A model generated the notes under the pieces. The model was given only the letters and a program-made list of their open reading frames with translations, did no database searches and was not told where the DNA came from. Shown in pieces: positions 20,422 through 32,551 of a DNA stretch of 64,000 nucleotides. The DNA is from Paraphoma chrysanthemicola (taxonomy: Eukaryota; Ascomycota; Dothideomycetes; Pleosporales; Phaeosphaeriaceae): positions 496,001 to 560,000 of the forward strand of contig JAGMWG010000010.1 of the NCBI GenBank assembly GCA_020744225.1, written 5' to 3'. Position numbers and translations under genes: made by a program. Each line of letters starts with the position of its first letter. Position 1 is the first letter of the stretch.

Positions 20422-23400
20422 TTACGAAATGGGTAGCGATTGCAGACTCTTGAAGTTGGCCAAGTATTGTTGGACCAAGTCAATGACGGCTGCAGACCCA
20501 GTTTGCTCAGACCACCACAGAGCCGACCATCCATTGAGTTCTCCCCGTTCCAGATCAATTTTACCAGTACTCAGCAGCAGTTTGATGACTTCTACATGCT
20601 GATTTTCAATAGCCCACCAAAGCGCAGACTGTCCAATGCGATCTCTTACGTCAGTTCGAGCTTTTCCGATGTACAATAAGAGCTTCACCGACCCTACATA
20701 ACCGCACTGTGATGCTATTAGGAGTGGTGTTTCTCCCCCAAGATTGGTCATCTCGACGTCGGATTTGCCTGTCTCCAGCAACAATCTGAGCATTGCTTCG
20801 CTGGAGTGTTCTGCCGCCCAAAGTAGCGACGTTGATCCGGAGTTGTCTTTGGAGTTTATGTTGGCACCGTAGTCTAACAGCAAAGCCACTGCCCTTTTAT
20901 TGCCGTGTCGTATAGCGTACCAGAGCGGAGTGCGTCCGAATGTATCCCTGTTGTCAATTCCAGCTCCCGCCTCTAGTAACACATTCATTACTTCGTGATG
21001 TCCCTCACCCGCTGCAACAGACAACAGTGTTTGTTGGTTGAGCGCTTCGTCCTTCGAGTCTACGTCGACTTTTCCAATGCGCAGTAGTAAAGACATCAGC
21101 TCATGGTTGCCCATTTCTGCCACGTAAGAGGGAATGTTCCGACTTTTGTGATACTTGAATTCCTTGCCAAGACTCCATCTCTGATCTGAGTTTTGATCCT
21201 GGCGGCCGATTTCATCCTCTCTGATGTAAGAGTTTCCTTGAACCTTTGGCAAAATCTTGATGATGACATTGAAAGCATTGTAGCTTTTCATGGCCATTGC
21301 TGCGAAAAGAGGGGGTCCGAATCTCCCATCTCCGACCTCGAGACAAGATTGGGAAGTACCACAACACTCCAATAGGGTTGAAAAATTGTACTCAGCGAGC
21401 AAGTATGGGAGCGAGAGACTCAGAGGAATCCTGTCATCGTAGTTTGCTACCAAGAGGTGGTTGACCAATTGGATCATGAAACGCAATGGAAGCATGTCTA
21501 GGAATTGGCTCTGATCTATGCCAAGCTTAGCCGCTGCTTCTGCGTGGAACAGAATGGCCCTAGTCGAATACTCCAGTAATGGAAACAGTGTTATGGCTCG
21601 ACGGTAACGGTTTTCTTGGGACAGAACCGAGCTTTGCTTGATTTCGTGAGCGACCTCAGTCGCTGATATGTTCCTCATGCAAAACTCCTTTAATCGTTCG
21701 TGGCTCTGGCCGTGGAAGTTCTGTCCGACCTCAGGCCAAATAGTGCTGAGACCATCCTCGAGGAGAAAATCGCGTACAGATTCGTGGATGAACTGTACTC
21801 GACGATGAGGGTTTGGTGTAATCTCAAGGAGTCCTTTAGAAGAGTTGAGAATGAATCTCTCCATGACTTCTGCTGTGATATCTCCACGATCCGAGATCAC
21901 AGCTACATCAGGCTCAGTCCCCATGAGGATGGCAAAGTACAATATTTTCGGACTTAAAGGACTCGTAGCACACAGAACCCACTGGATACACAGTTCGAGC
22001 ACCTCTCTCTGGTGTGAGCTAATATCGCGCATCAGTATATCACGGAAAAGATCGTGAAGATCACTAGGTATCTCCTGCACTCTCTTTCGCAAAGCATGAG
22101 TTCGACCGCTATCGTGCTCTTTATTCAGGATTCGAACAACGAGAACAGCCCACATGAAGATTCCTGCAGCCTTCTCTTGGATCTCCTGGCGAATAGAGTC
22201 TGCAAGGAAACTATGACCAATCCTCAGCTCGCTGTAGATGTAGTTGCAGATGTCCTGTCCATTGCGGTCTTCAAGAATTAGGCTGCGTCCGTTCGTAATC
22301 GTTATGTGCGGGTAGTGTCTACTCGCGAAGCAGACCTGAAAATGAATGTCGCGCGATAATGCTTGCTTGCAGATATCTTCGAAGAAATATACCATTTCGC
22401 GTACGAGTGACTCATCACATTCGTCCAGGGCGTCAATGAATGCGACCACAGCAAAAGTCTTGAGATCTTGAAGCAGAGCATTGCCAATAAGAGCTTGAAG
22501 ATTTTGTAGAGTCCATTGGAAATTCCCTGGAAATTCCCCTTCTTCGGAGCCCTCAATCAAACCGCCAGGATCGAGCACTGTCTGGAGTGCTGGGTGTCCT
22601 TCGAAAAGTTGCAGCAATATGGATCGATACATGCCAATGGTAGACTTCTCGAGGGCCCCACCGCGAGCATTGAAGAAAAAAGAAATAACGGTAGCGTTGA
22701 TCAACGTCTTGCGTGCATGTTCATAAGCAAACTTCATCAGTGTTGACTTCCCCGAACCAGGCTTCCCTTTGATCCAAAGCAAGCCATGATCTTGGTGAAC
22801 GTGCTGCCTGAAGAACCATTTGATGAAGCAGGTATCGCCCAACAGCCATCTACATGTGTTGGAGTGAGCGTTACCGACAACCATCCGGCGCACATCGATT
22901 TGATCGAATCGCAACAAGCGTATGAGGTGCTCTCTCCGCTGTTGCAGGCGAATTTGCTTTTTATCATCAATGAGTCGTTCAACATCCGCAACTTGTTGCT
23001 CACGAATCTCTTTTCGGAGTCGCTTCATTGCTTTCTCACGGCCTTCAGCGTAGATAAGTGGTATCTGCACGTCGAAAATACCAAATAAGCAATACGCAGT
23101 ATCCTCTTCACGCGAAGTGACGCGATCTTTTGCCCAAGAGAACCTCTCATCTATACTAAAGTCAGACAACAGACGTTGACCGTTCAAAGCTGCCAAATCG
23201 ATCCCTGTGATATCCTGGATGGTTGTCTCAAGGGCCAACTTGCTCCCAAGATGTGTTCCTTCACGCGTGAAGAAGTCGACCGTCAACGGCGCGATGAGCT
23301 CCTGCAGAGTCCAGCCGCGTGTAAACCATCTGCTTCTTCTAAAATCAGGCTCCCAGCGTCGTATGGCTTGGTCATCTGCGTTGGCGGCCGCATGCCCAGA

Positions 23401-23739
23401 GACATCGTTCAGGTAGACGTAGCATCTCTCAGCGTGCTGATACCATCGGTACATGGAATTGATCGATTCTTGAAGCTCCTGACTGCTTGATTTGTCGATA
23501 CAGCAGGTATCAACCCAGAAGTAGTGTAGACCGTCCTTCTTGGCTTGTTGACCGCACCACAAGATCTTGAAGTACCCTGGTTTTGCTTTGCCCGTCCCGT
23601 ATTGAATGTCTCGGAACGTGACCTCGTCTCCATCGGGGCCCCATGTATGTGAAAGAATTGCGTACGCAAGGTGGTCGCCGTCTGGACGTTGACTGACAAG
23701 GCTGAGTTCGCCATTGCTGCGAAATTGCAGAAGACGCAT
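20422..23739 (-). CDS. HET-NACHT-ankyrin NLR (STAND) protein
   Basis: A single-exon gene of about 1105 residues from the Met at 23739. I chose it because MRLLQF is the standard HET start; another in-frame Met lies nine codons upstream. Residues ~1-240 are a HET domain: YAILSHTWG, FWVDTCCIDK, FTRGWTLQELIAP, DTAYCLFGIFDV. A NACHT module follows, with P-loop GKPGSGKSTLMKF near residue 330 and Walker B VAFIDALDECDE near 435. The C-terminal ~220 residues are ankyrin repeats (GRTPLWYAIRHGNKRAVALL, GETPLLIASQCGYVGSVKLL). Fungal NLRs of this kind trigger heterokaryon-incompatibility or defence-like cell death; the HET domain is the death effector. This gene's ligand and activity are unknown. The frame is intact. 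Confidence 0.92.
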   Translation of the reverse strand: MRLLQFRSNGELSLVSQRPDGDHLAYAILSHTWGPDGDEVTFRDIQYGTGKAKPGYFKILWCGQQAKKDGLHYFWVDTCCIDKSSSQELQESINSMYRWYQHAERCYVYLNDVSGHAAANADDQAIRRWEPDFRRSRWFTRGWTLQELIAPLTVDFFTREGTHLGSKLALETTIQDITGIDLAALNGQRLLSDFSIDERFSWAKDRVTSREEDTAYCLFGIFDVQIPLIYAEGREKAMKRLRKEIREQQVADVERLIDDKKQIRLQQRREHLIRLLRFDQIDVRRMVVGNAHSNTCRWLLGDTCFIKWFFRQHVHQDHGLLWIKGKPGSGKSTLMKFAYEHARKTLINATVISFFFNARGGALEKSTIGMYRSILLQLFEGHPALQTVLDPGGLIEGSEEGEFPGNFQWTLQNLQALIGNALLQDLKTFAVVAFIDALDECDESLVREMVYFFEDICKQALSRDIHFQVCFASRHYPHITITNGRSLILEDRNGQDICNYIYSELRIGHSFLADSIRQEIQEKAAGIFMWAVLVVRILNKEHDSGRTHALRKRVQEIPSDLHDLFRDILMRDISSHQREVLELCIQWVLCATSPLSPKILYFAILMGTEPDVAVISDRGDITAEVMERFILNSSKGLLEITPNPHRRVQFIHESVRDFLLEDGLSTIWPEVGQNFHGQSHERLKEFCMRNISATEVAHEIKQSSVLSQENRYRRAITLFPLLEYSTRAILFHAEAAAKLGIDQSQFLDMLPLRFMIQLVNHLLVANYDDRIPLSLSLPYLLAEYNFSTLLECCGTSQSCLEVGDGRFGPPLFAAMAMKSYNAFNVIIKILPKVQGNSYIREDEIGRQDQNSDQRWSLGKEFKYHKSRNIPSYVAEMGNHELMSLLLRIGKVDVDSKDEALNQQTLLSVAAGEGHHEVMNVLLEAGAGIDNRDTFGRTPLWYAIRHGNKRAVALLLDYGANINSKDNSGSTSLLWAAEHSSEAMLRLLLETGKSDVEMTNLGGETPLLIASQCGYVGSVKLLLYIGKARTDVRDRIGQSALWWAIENQHVEVIKLLLSTGKIDLERGELNGWSALWWSEQTGSAAVIDLVQQYLANFKSLQSLPIS

Positions 23740-25800
23740 CTCGATGGAGGCCTGAAGGATGGCCACATAGATATGTGGTGCAATTCAGGGGTTCTGCATC
23801 ATAAGTTGTCGTCCAAGAGTGGTTCACATGCGACGTTGGAGAATGATGGGTAGGATCCAGCATGGCGCCCAACAGGCTGACGTGTTGGCCTTGCGTGGTG
23901 GCGCAGCCCATCTGCCCGCTAATCACGCAAGGCTGAGCCGCCGACGCCCCCATATAGCTAGCTGCATCGAGAGTGTCTCAAGAAACCTAGTTTGAAAGGC
24001 TTCATCGCAATTCGTTGCATAGTGCGAAAGACTTTGTCATGGGGATCCAGGCTAAAGCAAGCTTTCGGATCCAGTAATAACTAGTAGCTACGAGTCTAAT
24101 CATAGGTGAAAGCAGGAGCTACTGGACCAATCAGAAGCAGCGTATGGAGGGCGATTGTTGGGTGAAAGGGTCAAGCATGAAGGAAGCCGCTGCTGTCTCA
24201 GATGATCATCTCATCGTTTACTTATCCCTCATACACCGTACCTTATATCCTAGTCGTAGAACCTAAGCAAGAGTGATTTAGCTAAGTCCTTGATGTCTAA
24301 GTAGTAAGCAGTATTACTTATATCATCTCCAAGCAGCCCTTACTTTGATACATGATGGAGGATATTTTGCTCTACTTTCTGGGTCGCTAATTACAGTAGT
24401 CGTGACATTGCTAGGTGTAGAAGCGCTGGCGGTGGACAGTTGATGTCTTCGAAGATCCACGAGTTCGAGAGGTGATTGCGATAACGGATTGGTTGAGTCG
24501 AGTTGAGCCTGTACGAGCATAATCTGTACAATTGATAGTGTGAGAAGTATATACACGGGGAGCAATGCACCTATTTCTTGACAGTGGTTATAGTGTGCTT
24601 CTTTCACGAGTTCGTTTGGGAACACTACTCACTGTCCATCAATAATGCTTTCATAGCCATCTATCGATCTAAAAGCCTAGCTCCTGTGATCATAGCAATG
24701 ACAGCCAATTCACTGCGGACACATCAGAATGGGCAAGAATCATACCCGGTGACCAAACTTGTGTGGGTCGTTGGGCGCCATTTCTTGGTCTGGCGGGTTG
24801 AGCAAGATCGGCTGCAGAACTTCGTTGGTTCAGATCTTTGGTGTATCGTTACCATTGAGTATATATGATCCTTCAAGACTTTGATATTTCATGCCATCTC
24901 GATGGAAAGAGGGTGGCGAGAGAGTGTGTCTGGACAAGCGGCTCTTTTCTTGTGCGGGAAATCCAAGCTGACGGCATACTCCATTGTCCGTATTGTCTGA
25001 TCCGAGAGGACAGTAGCAGCTGAAGTTCTTGTCAAACATCTATAATGCAGTATGTAAACAAAGAATTGCCGTGATGACCTTGAAACAGCTCCTGGTGGAC
25101 GTTTGTAATGATTCGTGAGGGCGACAAAGTCTGCCTCTCATGAAGAGTTGTTGCAGAACACCGAGTGATCGCCCACCGTACATGGTTGACGGTTATCAGA
25201 TGTTTTGCTATAGCCACCGAACAGGAGGGAAGCGCGTGAGCTGGCTAATGCGAAAAGACACGCCGTGGTATCCCCATTCTCGGACAACGTACAAAACGCG
25301 CAAACAATCACTTTTATCGCTAAATACCTGCTTTCGTCTCCCTCACAGGCGTAAGCCACCATGAATGCTACATGCAAACAAACACGAACCGAAATTGTTA
25401 CGCGTTGGTGAGAAAGACTCATTCCCATACTCGCACCCAATCAGTCCTGCCTAATTGATTGCTGACCACCCACATATACTCCGGGGCTAAGCTTTATCGT
25501 TCGGGCGGGCCGACGCGCTAGCCCCACCCAGTGAATTGGGGCTGAAATGGTTCGCGCGAGCAGGGGCTCAGCCGCAGCCACCATGAACCCCAAGTTCTCA
25601 GCCTTCGGAACGCATATATCAGCGCAGATATATATGTCCCAATGCATGCCCACCAGCGTTTGGGTTTTCCTCGTTCCTTACTCCCGTACACGAATACAAG
25701 TCAAATACCACAACCTTCGACCATTTGTGCTGAATTTCACCTGCACCGTCGGGCCTACGCGAACCTGATCATCCCGTCTCACTGACACCCCATATCCAAC
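23740..25800. other. Intergenic stretch
   Basis: No supported gene. A minus-strand frame at 24625..24323 (100 residues) contains one hydrophobic stretch (PVYILLTLSIVQIMLVQAQ) that could be a signal or membrane segment, but nothing else supports it. The remainder is presumably promoter of the NLR gene (left) and the peroxidase gene (right). Confidence 0.3.
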
Positions 25801-26619
25801 ATGCCATCCGAACAAGACCCTCTCCTCGCCAACAATGTGCGTATCGGAACATACCTCCCCGCCACTCCCTCCGACAAACGCTCTCCCTGCCCCATGATCA
25901 ACACCCTCGCAAACCACGGCTACCTCCCGCGCACCGGCCAATCCATCACAGCCACACACATGAAGCTTGCTCTCCGCGAGACCGGAATCTCCACATCTCT
26001 AGGCGCCATATTTGTAAACACCGTGTACAACATTCACACCGACCCCAGCTCCCCGCGCCCCAAAGCAAGTTTCCTCACACGTATCTGGACCGTGTTATCC
26101 GATCCGTACACCCTCCTCGCGCGCTTCGGCATGCGGCGACCGGGACAAGTCGATAATTCCGGGCGTGCGGTGTTGGATTTAGATCAATTAGCGTTGCCGG
26201 GAGCAGTTGAGCACGACATTTCCCTCACACGACGTGACCATGCGGAAAAACAAGGTAATTGCGTAAAACAAGATGATCTTGTCGAGCAGGTCATCGCATC
26301 CTCAACTGACGGAAAGGTCATCACGCGCGAAGATTTCGCCGCGCTTCGACGGCGCAGGATTGCGGTGCAGAAAGCGGAGAATCACGGGTGCGTGTATGGT
26401 GCTTTGCAGCATGAAATGGCGTGTGGTGAGATTGCGTTGATTTTGGGGGTGTTTGGAGATGGGAAGGTAGTTAGTAGGGAATATGTGCAAGCGTTTCTCA
26501 TGGAGGAGCGATTGCCGCGGGAGGAAGGGTGGGTGAAGAGACGATGGTGGACACTGGGATTAGCGGAGGTCAAGTGGATTGGGAGTCGGGTGAAGAAGAT
26601 GATTGGATTGAAGATCTGA
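25801..26619 (+). CDS. Heme-thiolate peroxidase (family 2, chloroperoxidase/UPO-like)
   Basis: A single-exon gene of 272 residues. The proximal-ligand motif SPCPMINTLANHGYLPRTG supplies the heme-ligating Cys in PCP. The second conserved motif VEHDISLTRRD corresponds to the E-H/G-D region of chloroperoxidases and unspecific peroxygenases. The N-terminus (MPSEQDPLLANNV) is not a signal peptide, so this is probably an intracellular member, unlike secreted UPOs. Members oxidise or oxyfunctionalise organic substrates with H2O2. The substrate cannot be read from sequence. It lies convergent to the GH6 gene, with ~230 bp between their stops. Confidence 0.85.
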   Translation: MPSEQDPLLANNVRIGTYLPATPSDKRSPCPMINTLANHGYLPRTGQSITATHMKLALRETGISTSLGAIFVNTVYNIHTDPSSPRPKASFLTRIWTVLSDPYTLLARFGMRRPGQVDNSGRAVLDLDQLALPGAVEHDISLTRRDHAEKQGNCVKQDDLVEQVIASSTDGKVITREDFAALRRRRIAVQKAENHGCVYGALQHEMACGEIALILGVFGDGKVVSREYVQAFLMEERLPREEGWVKRRWWTLGLAEVKWIGSRVKKMIGLKI

Positions 26620-26845
26620 GTAGTAGTAGTAAGAAGGGGTTGGATCGAAAGAGGCGGTGTGTGGTCTTGCAATAGAGATTTGAGTCTATGTGTGTGTGTG
26701 AAGTATATACATTGAATTCCCATCCACTTAGTCTAATCCTCTAGCAAACCAGGCATGGATAGGTAGCAGAGCTGATCAAAACCATAGTGATCTCATACTA
26801 TATAACCCACCCACCCTATCGCTTCCTCCTACCTGCATGTTCCGT

Positions 26846-28130
26846 CTATGCAAGCGGTGGGCTGGCGTTCTTGAGCAACATCTCAAAGTAAGCCTGGAAC
26901 CAAGTTCCCGCCTCGGGCGCTGGCTTGAAAGCCGAAGGCTTTCCGCAGAACCCGTCGTAGCGGGCAGCGGTTGTGTCGGAAGTACCATCAGACTGTTACA
27001 CAATTGTCGTTAGCAAAGAGATCAAAGAATGGGAAAGATTGTAACATACCTCACCACCGGGCTTAACCCACACCAACGCATCAACAAGCGCATCGCCAGT
27101 GTTCGTCGTCGGGCGTTGCCCGAAGCCTGCACCCTGGGCATTGCACCAATCACCCCACGCCTGCTGGGCGGTGGGCTGCTTGCCGCTACGTCCAACATCG
27201 ACAATAAAGTGGGCAGGGAATCCCTCGGCGCGGAGCAGCGGCGCAAACGCATTGACGAAGCGCTTCTCGTCGCAGTTCTTGTTGGGGGTGGTAATGGCCG
27301 GGCACTGTGCGATGCTGAAGGCGTTGTAGTTGGACACGTTGGTCACGATGCCGCGAACGCTGCGTGGCGAACCAGCGGCCTTGTACACGCGGGCGTAGAT
27401 CTTGGCCGCGGGGCCGATGTTGGCGTCCCAGCCGAGCCAGCCAGCGTGGCCGCCGTCAAGGTACATAGACACATTGGGGAAGCTGAGCGCCTTGAGGGCG
27501 TAGACGGTCAAGTCTTCGTAGGTCTTTGCGGCACGCGAGCACTTTGCGACGCCCATGTTTGTGATCATGTTGGCGAGGGCTAGAAAGTGAGCATTAGTAT
27601 GGTTCAGAATTGGGGGTAATGAGACGCTTACAATCGGGCTCGATGGCCAGGTTGACCTTGATGTCGGGGTACTTCCTGAGAGTGGCGGCGATCTTGTCAA
27701 TGTATTCGACCTTGTACTTGTTCACGCCATCTTCATCAATCTTCAACTCTCCGTTGGACGCAAGAGCAGCGCAATCTCTGTCGGGCAAGTTGTACACGAC
27801 AAAAGTACCCATCAGGTTTGCGCCGGCAGCGTTCTTGGTCTTGATATCGGCCAGATATGTCTCCAGAAGGGGAACCTTGGCGCGGGTGTCCATCCACACG
27901 AATGAGCCGACCTTTGCAACCGCAGTAGCGGCAGGCCTCAACGATGCGGGAAGCGAGGGAATGGCCAGAGTGTGAACCTCAGAGGAATAGTATGGGTTGG
28001 CATAGAAGTTCTTGCCGGCAAAAGGGTTACCTTCTGGCGCAGCAGTAGGAGTGGGAGTGGAAGAGGCCTGAGGAAGGGCATGGCTGAGGCCGGCTGCAAA
28101 GGCAGCGGTCAGGAAGATGTTCGACAGCAT
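26846..28130 (-). CDS. Secreted GH6 cellobiohydrolase/endoglucanase
   Basis: Three exons (28130..27632, 27579..27050, 26992..26846) give about 391 residues. The introns are 52 nt (donor GTAAGC, branch ACTAAT) and 57 nt (donor GTATGT, branch GCTAAC). It begins with a signal peptide (MLSNIFLTAAFAAGLSHALP) and a short Thr/Pro-rich linker but no carbohydrate-binding module. GH6 signatures are all present: GTFVVYNLPDRDCAALAS, with the proton-donor Asp; AIEPDSLANMITN, restored only by splicing; MYLDGGHAGWLGW; and DVGRSGKQPTAQQAWGDWCN. The last exon gives DGFCGKPSAFKPAPEAGTW. It hydrolyses beta-1,4-glucan and suggests growth on plant biomass. Single-module GH6 proteins may be exo- or endo-acting. 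Confidence 0.94.
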
Positions 28131-29571
28131 CTTGAAGACGACGAATGGAGAGGTTGTTGAAGTGAATGAGTGCGTGAAGAGAAAAAATAGGGAAGACAGG
28201 AAGCCATATTTGTATACTGAAACTCAAGAATGATAGTCGGTCGTCAAGAGTCCCTTCATCAATACACAAATTGCCTCCGGTGATTCAGCCGGTGTGTCTT
28301 ACCGTGATGCCGTTCTTCGGTGGCACTCAAAAGTCATTTGACAAGGAGACCGATGGTACCTGCGCCTCTGAAGTTTCCAGAAGAACTGTGGAAAGCGACT
28401 CTCCGCCGCGCAGATTTCCCCACACTTGAGTACACATTATTACCAAAAGGACAAAACAGGCGGAGACAAGGTCTTCCTCTCCGGATGCCCAGCGCACGCA
28501 ACGGGTCTCGTGGCGGGTGCAATTGTCCCTTAGAAGATCGCCGGTGGTTGATCCCAGTATGTCAGGCTTGGTGATGTCTCCACTTGGGCTTGGTCGAGCA
28601 GCCCTATGGGTTGGACTAGTCTTGCCCAGGTTTCAAGTCCCCTTGGTATCATCTTGCATTCATCTAAACGCAGCGTTAGCATCTTACATCGTGCGCGTAG
28701 GTGGTGGCCATTAAGCTGCACGCCAAAGGTACATAGGTACCAAGCACTGCTTGGATTGCGTTTGAGTGCAAGTCCATATGCGGTGTGGCCCGGCTGCATA
28801 TTAGCCGTCGCTCCCCCACAATGTGGCGTGCCTTATTCCCATTCGCCACTTCACGATGATTCAAACCTCTCTTGACGGCCTTCTGTATCGCTTCAAGCAG
28901 AGCATTGCGACGCGACGTTGATGTCGCAGATCCACGTCGCACAACAGTCGATCCGAGCTATCCAAGCGACATCCCACAACCAGGTTGAAATATATGAGCG
29001 CAAGGCAAAACCCTGGGTTCAGAGCTCTGTCGCCCAGGTTGAATGCCAGTGGGTTAATCTATCACAAGCGGGAATTAAATTGCGCGCCATGGCGCCGCTG
29101 ATGCAACGATGTCACGATGGGTTTAACGAAGGTTTGAACAACAGTGTCGCTCGCTTGCATTCGCGACCGTCGCTGGCATCGAGAACCTGCGGAGCGGAGA
29201 AAAGAATCTGGGGTAGCTGCGGAGACGGGCGCAAGTGTTGGTGCAGGGCAAGTACGCCTAAAGTTGTTTGGTGGGAGGCTTCGCAGCAAGTAGCTTGGCT
29301 CACTGGGAAGGAGCATCTACCTCCACCCTTGTATGAGCCTTTCTTGGCAGCATTTTACTACTCCATGGCAGGGAAAATGAGTGACGATCATTTTGCGCTG
29401 TTGATTAGCACAATGCACACATGGGTAAAGACTTAGTAAAAACTTCGAGATGGGTGTCATATGACCGGTATATTCGACCCGATCTGCAACAAGGGCAAGG
29501 CTATCACTGTACCCGTCTCCGCTTACTCCTATCACGCCTGCAATGCTTTGTCCCATTCTCGAAACGATCGC
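28131..29571. other. Intergenic stretch
   Basis: No supported gene. A plus-strand frame at 28918-29436 (172 residues) has no recognisable domain and no splice support. The left few hundred bases are the promoter of the GH6 gene. Confidence 0.3.
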
Positions 29572-31601
29572 TCATATCAACAACACCATCCCCACAATCG
29601 CCACTACCCATCCCATCCTAACACCTACTCTTCCCACTCCGCCCTGCACACTCAACTTCTTCACAGCGCCGGGAAAATTGCACCACAGTTCCTTATCCTC
29701 CGGGTCTCTCTTGCCATAACTCAACTCCCTCGCGCGCCCACTCGGACAACTGAACTGCAGTTTGGCCGGACAAGATCTTACAATATCGAAGCACAAGTCT
29801 TCGCAGGGTAGGAGTTCTTTATACGGGCCTGGCTGAATTGTTTCGTCAATCATTGGGTTGCGAGACTTGCTGAATGCAAACCGGTCGCGTGTGGTTTCGT
29901 TGAACTCCTTGCTCAAATTGCCTTGATATGTCATACTCCCATCTGGAAGCAGGGCGTTGATGTTTCGTTCCTGCAGCCTCGTGTCTTTTGCGCGCCAATC
30001 TTCACATCGCGGGATGAGCACGGAACAGAGCCAGTTCTTGTAGTCTGAGCGACAGTGATTGCAGTTGCGCGCGAGCGAGTATTGTGCGTCGGAGGCGGTG
30101 TCGCATGCGACTTGGTCAAGGGAGCGATTGAAATTTTGGTAGTAGTTTTTGGCTTTATTGTCATAGAGGGCTTTGAGGCCATCGTCGTCGAGCTTGTATT
30201 TCTCGGATGAGGGGACAGCGTACGCGACCGAGTCGCAAAACTCGAGGTCGGAGATGACTTGGCAGGAGTCGTCTGTAAAGTGTATCAGTAGGGACGAACA
30301 TGAAGGTGACGCTCGTGAATAGGCTTACCGAACTTTGTGCTAAACTCAAACTGCTTGAATACCATGCCGCCGCCCCTAACGAAGCCGGCCTCGGGCAGCT
30401 GAAGTACATTTTGAGCGCCTTCCACGGTCAAAAAGCCGTTATACTTGGTCCCGTTCTTCAAGCCTTGAACGTGAAACTGGCTTTTAGGTAGATCGCCACC
30501 GCCAAACTTGGTTGTTATGCTCGACTGGACCGTCACATCGGTCTGATTGTTGAGATTCTTCAGAGCACACAGCGAGTGCTCCATGCCGGTAATGTTGGTG
30601 TTGTCGCCAACAGGCCACGCATACATCCTAAAGGGATTGTTGTCGATCCACCTCTGGGTGGTGTTGGTTGTGTTGGGCTCGCTGAGGTTCTTGGTAAGAA
30701 AGAGAGCAGAGTCGCTGTCTGTGTCGATCAGGTAGAGGAACTCGGTCGAGGTGGTGTAGTTGTAGAAGCTTCCGTCCAGACTGGCTGCAATCTCGAAATG
30801 CCAGCTTCCAAACCAGCCGTCGTCGAGATTCGGCGCAGCGACGCCAACATAGACGTCGGAGGTGGCATTGAGCTCGAAGCTCGCGAAGCCACTGTCAAAG
30901 AGTATGCCAGACCGAGGCGTTACGAGGCCGTCGGTCGAATCCGGCCCGGGTTTCTGATTTCGCGACGATGTCGAAACATACATGACCAGCTGCGGGTGGT
31001 TCTTCGGTGTCTGTCCCTCGGTGAAGCCGGGTTGGCGACACGTGCTCGCCGATATCCAGACACGGTTGCTCGTCTGTCTCTTCCTCAGCTCGGCGTCTGT
31101 ATCGTCCTGTTCGCTGTCTCCGCTGGCAGCGACGTCTTCGTCCAGAGGGTCTTGAGACGTGTTGACAGATGCTCGAGCTTCCAGAGCTCTGAGCGTATCG
31201 TCTTCTGCCCTCACCATCCTCGACTGTGACCGCTTGAACACAAAGTATGCCGTTGCGCCCTGCGCGATATCCATGTCCGTCTGCTTATTGTTCTCCAGGA
31301 CCCTCGCCTGCGGGGCCTGCGGCTCCTGTCGTCCCAACAGATCGCGATCGAAGTAGTCAAAGTCGGGCGCGTATCCCCCGCCTGCGACATTGTCGTTGTC
31401 GTCATTTCGTACACTCGCAATGGCGCCCGGCGTGACGTCTAACGCATGCGGGCTGAGAGCGGCGTGCTCAACCGGCGCAGGAACCTCGGCGGCGTACACG
31501 AAGAGCGGTGGGGAGAAGTTTACTGTGGCAAGGAGAAGAACAATAGCAAGCATAGGTATGCGCAATCCTGCCTGCGCCGACCTGTGCTTTGGAGGCAGCA
31601 T
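29572..31601 (-). CDS. MID1: Mid1, stretch-activated calcium channel regulatory subunit
   Basis: Two exons (31601..30329 and 30272..29572) give about 657 residues. The 56-nt intron has donor GTAAGC and acceptor TACAG. Mid1 pairs with Cch1 in the plasma-membrane/ER high-affinity Ca2+ influx channel. The N-terminus has a hydrophobic signal (PMLAIVLLLATVNFSPPLFV). Many N-x-S/T glycosylation sites follow, as usual for Mid1. The second exon carries the conserved Cys-rich region: DDSCQVISDLEFCDSVAYAV, NCNHCRSDYKNWLCSV, then YKELLPCEDLCFDIVRSCPA. The C-terminus is a short hydrophobic tail (GWVVAIVGMVLLI), consistent with membrane attachment. Confidence 0.93.
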
Positions 31602-32551
31602 GGCGCTCGTCGCTACCTCACCTCGGGGCGCGGGGATGCATAAGGTCTATGCCGGACGCAAAAGGTGCGCCACAAGCGTGCGACGATTCAGCGCTCACAA
31701 AGATGTCGTAGAGCCCTTGTGAACAGTGTGTAGTCTGTGGTGGAAAGGCGGTACTTCAAGTCGAGGGTGGGGGGCACGTGGGCGGTGATCCGTTCAGGGT
31801 CGAGGTGAGGCTGAACTGCGGCTGAGGGATCGGCTCGCCAAGGCTAGTTTAGCGCACCTGCACCGCGATGGACCCACATCGGCGTAGTTCTCCTGATGAT
31901 CATGGTCCTTCGAAGCTTTCGCTAAGAAACCTTCCGTGGCGTCATTTAAGATTCTGCAAAGTCTTCAGATATTCAAGACACCTGCATAGCTGCTCCGATC
32001 AGAGTCTCTTCCATGGCAGATTACAGGTGGGACTAGAAGAGGGTGCATCATGGCTTCATATTATCTACCATTCATCCCGTCGCAAGATATAGAAATTGAT
32101 CATGTTGGGCCTTGTGTATTTCCCAGTTGACCCATGTACATTCCTCCACTCGTTTACTAGAGGATCCAGCTTCCGTTTCAGGCACTCGTCCTGTCATTCA
32201 ACGACGCACTCTCCCATCAATCATGAATACATGCCTCCCAACTCGCGACTTGCGTTCAGTGTCTCAAGATGTTACTGCGCCGAGGTAGCTGGGTAACGTC
32301 TGAGCCGGAGATGTAATCTCTACAGGTTCATGCAAGGTCCGAGATCCAGCTCTTGAGCCATGTCTTTCATCGCCATCCCTCTCAGACATAGCCACCGATT
32401 ATCAAACGCATAACACCGCCGGCCAAACATGTAACTCTTTACACTATAAAATTGGCTTCCGACTCATCAACAAAGAAAAGACTTGTAGGCTAGGTCGTGT
32501 CTAGATCGTGTCGAAGAAACGCACAGTCCTGCTGTTGGGCTAACGGGCTTC
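31602..32551. other. Intergenic stretch between MID1 and the regulator gene
   Basis: It contains the MID1 promoter on the left and the 3' flank of the Zn2Cys6 gene on the right. Frames are short and featureless. Confidence 0.35.

Noticed and set aside
24323..24625. 100-residue frame with one hydrophobic segment
   Set aside because: The hydrophobic stretch is internal and the rest is featureless; too little to call a secreted or membrane protein.
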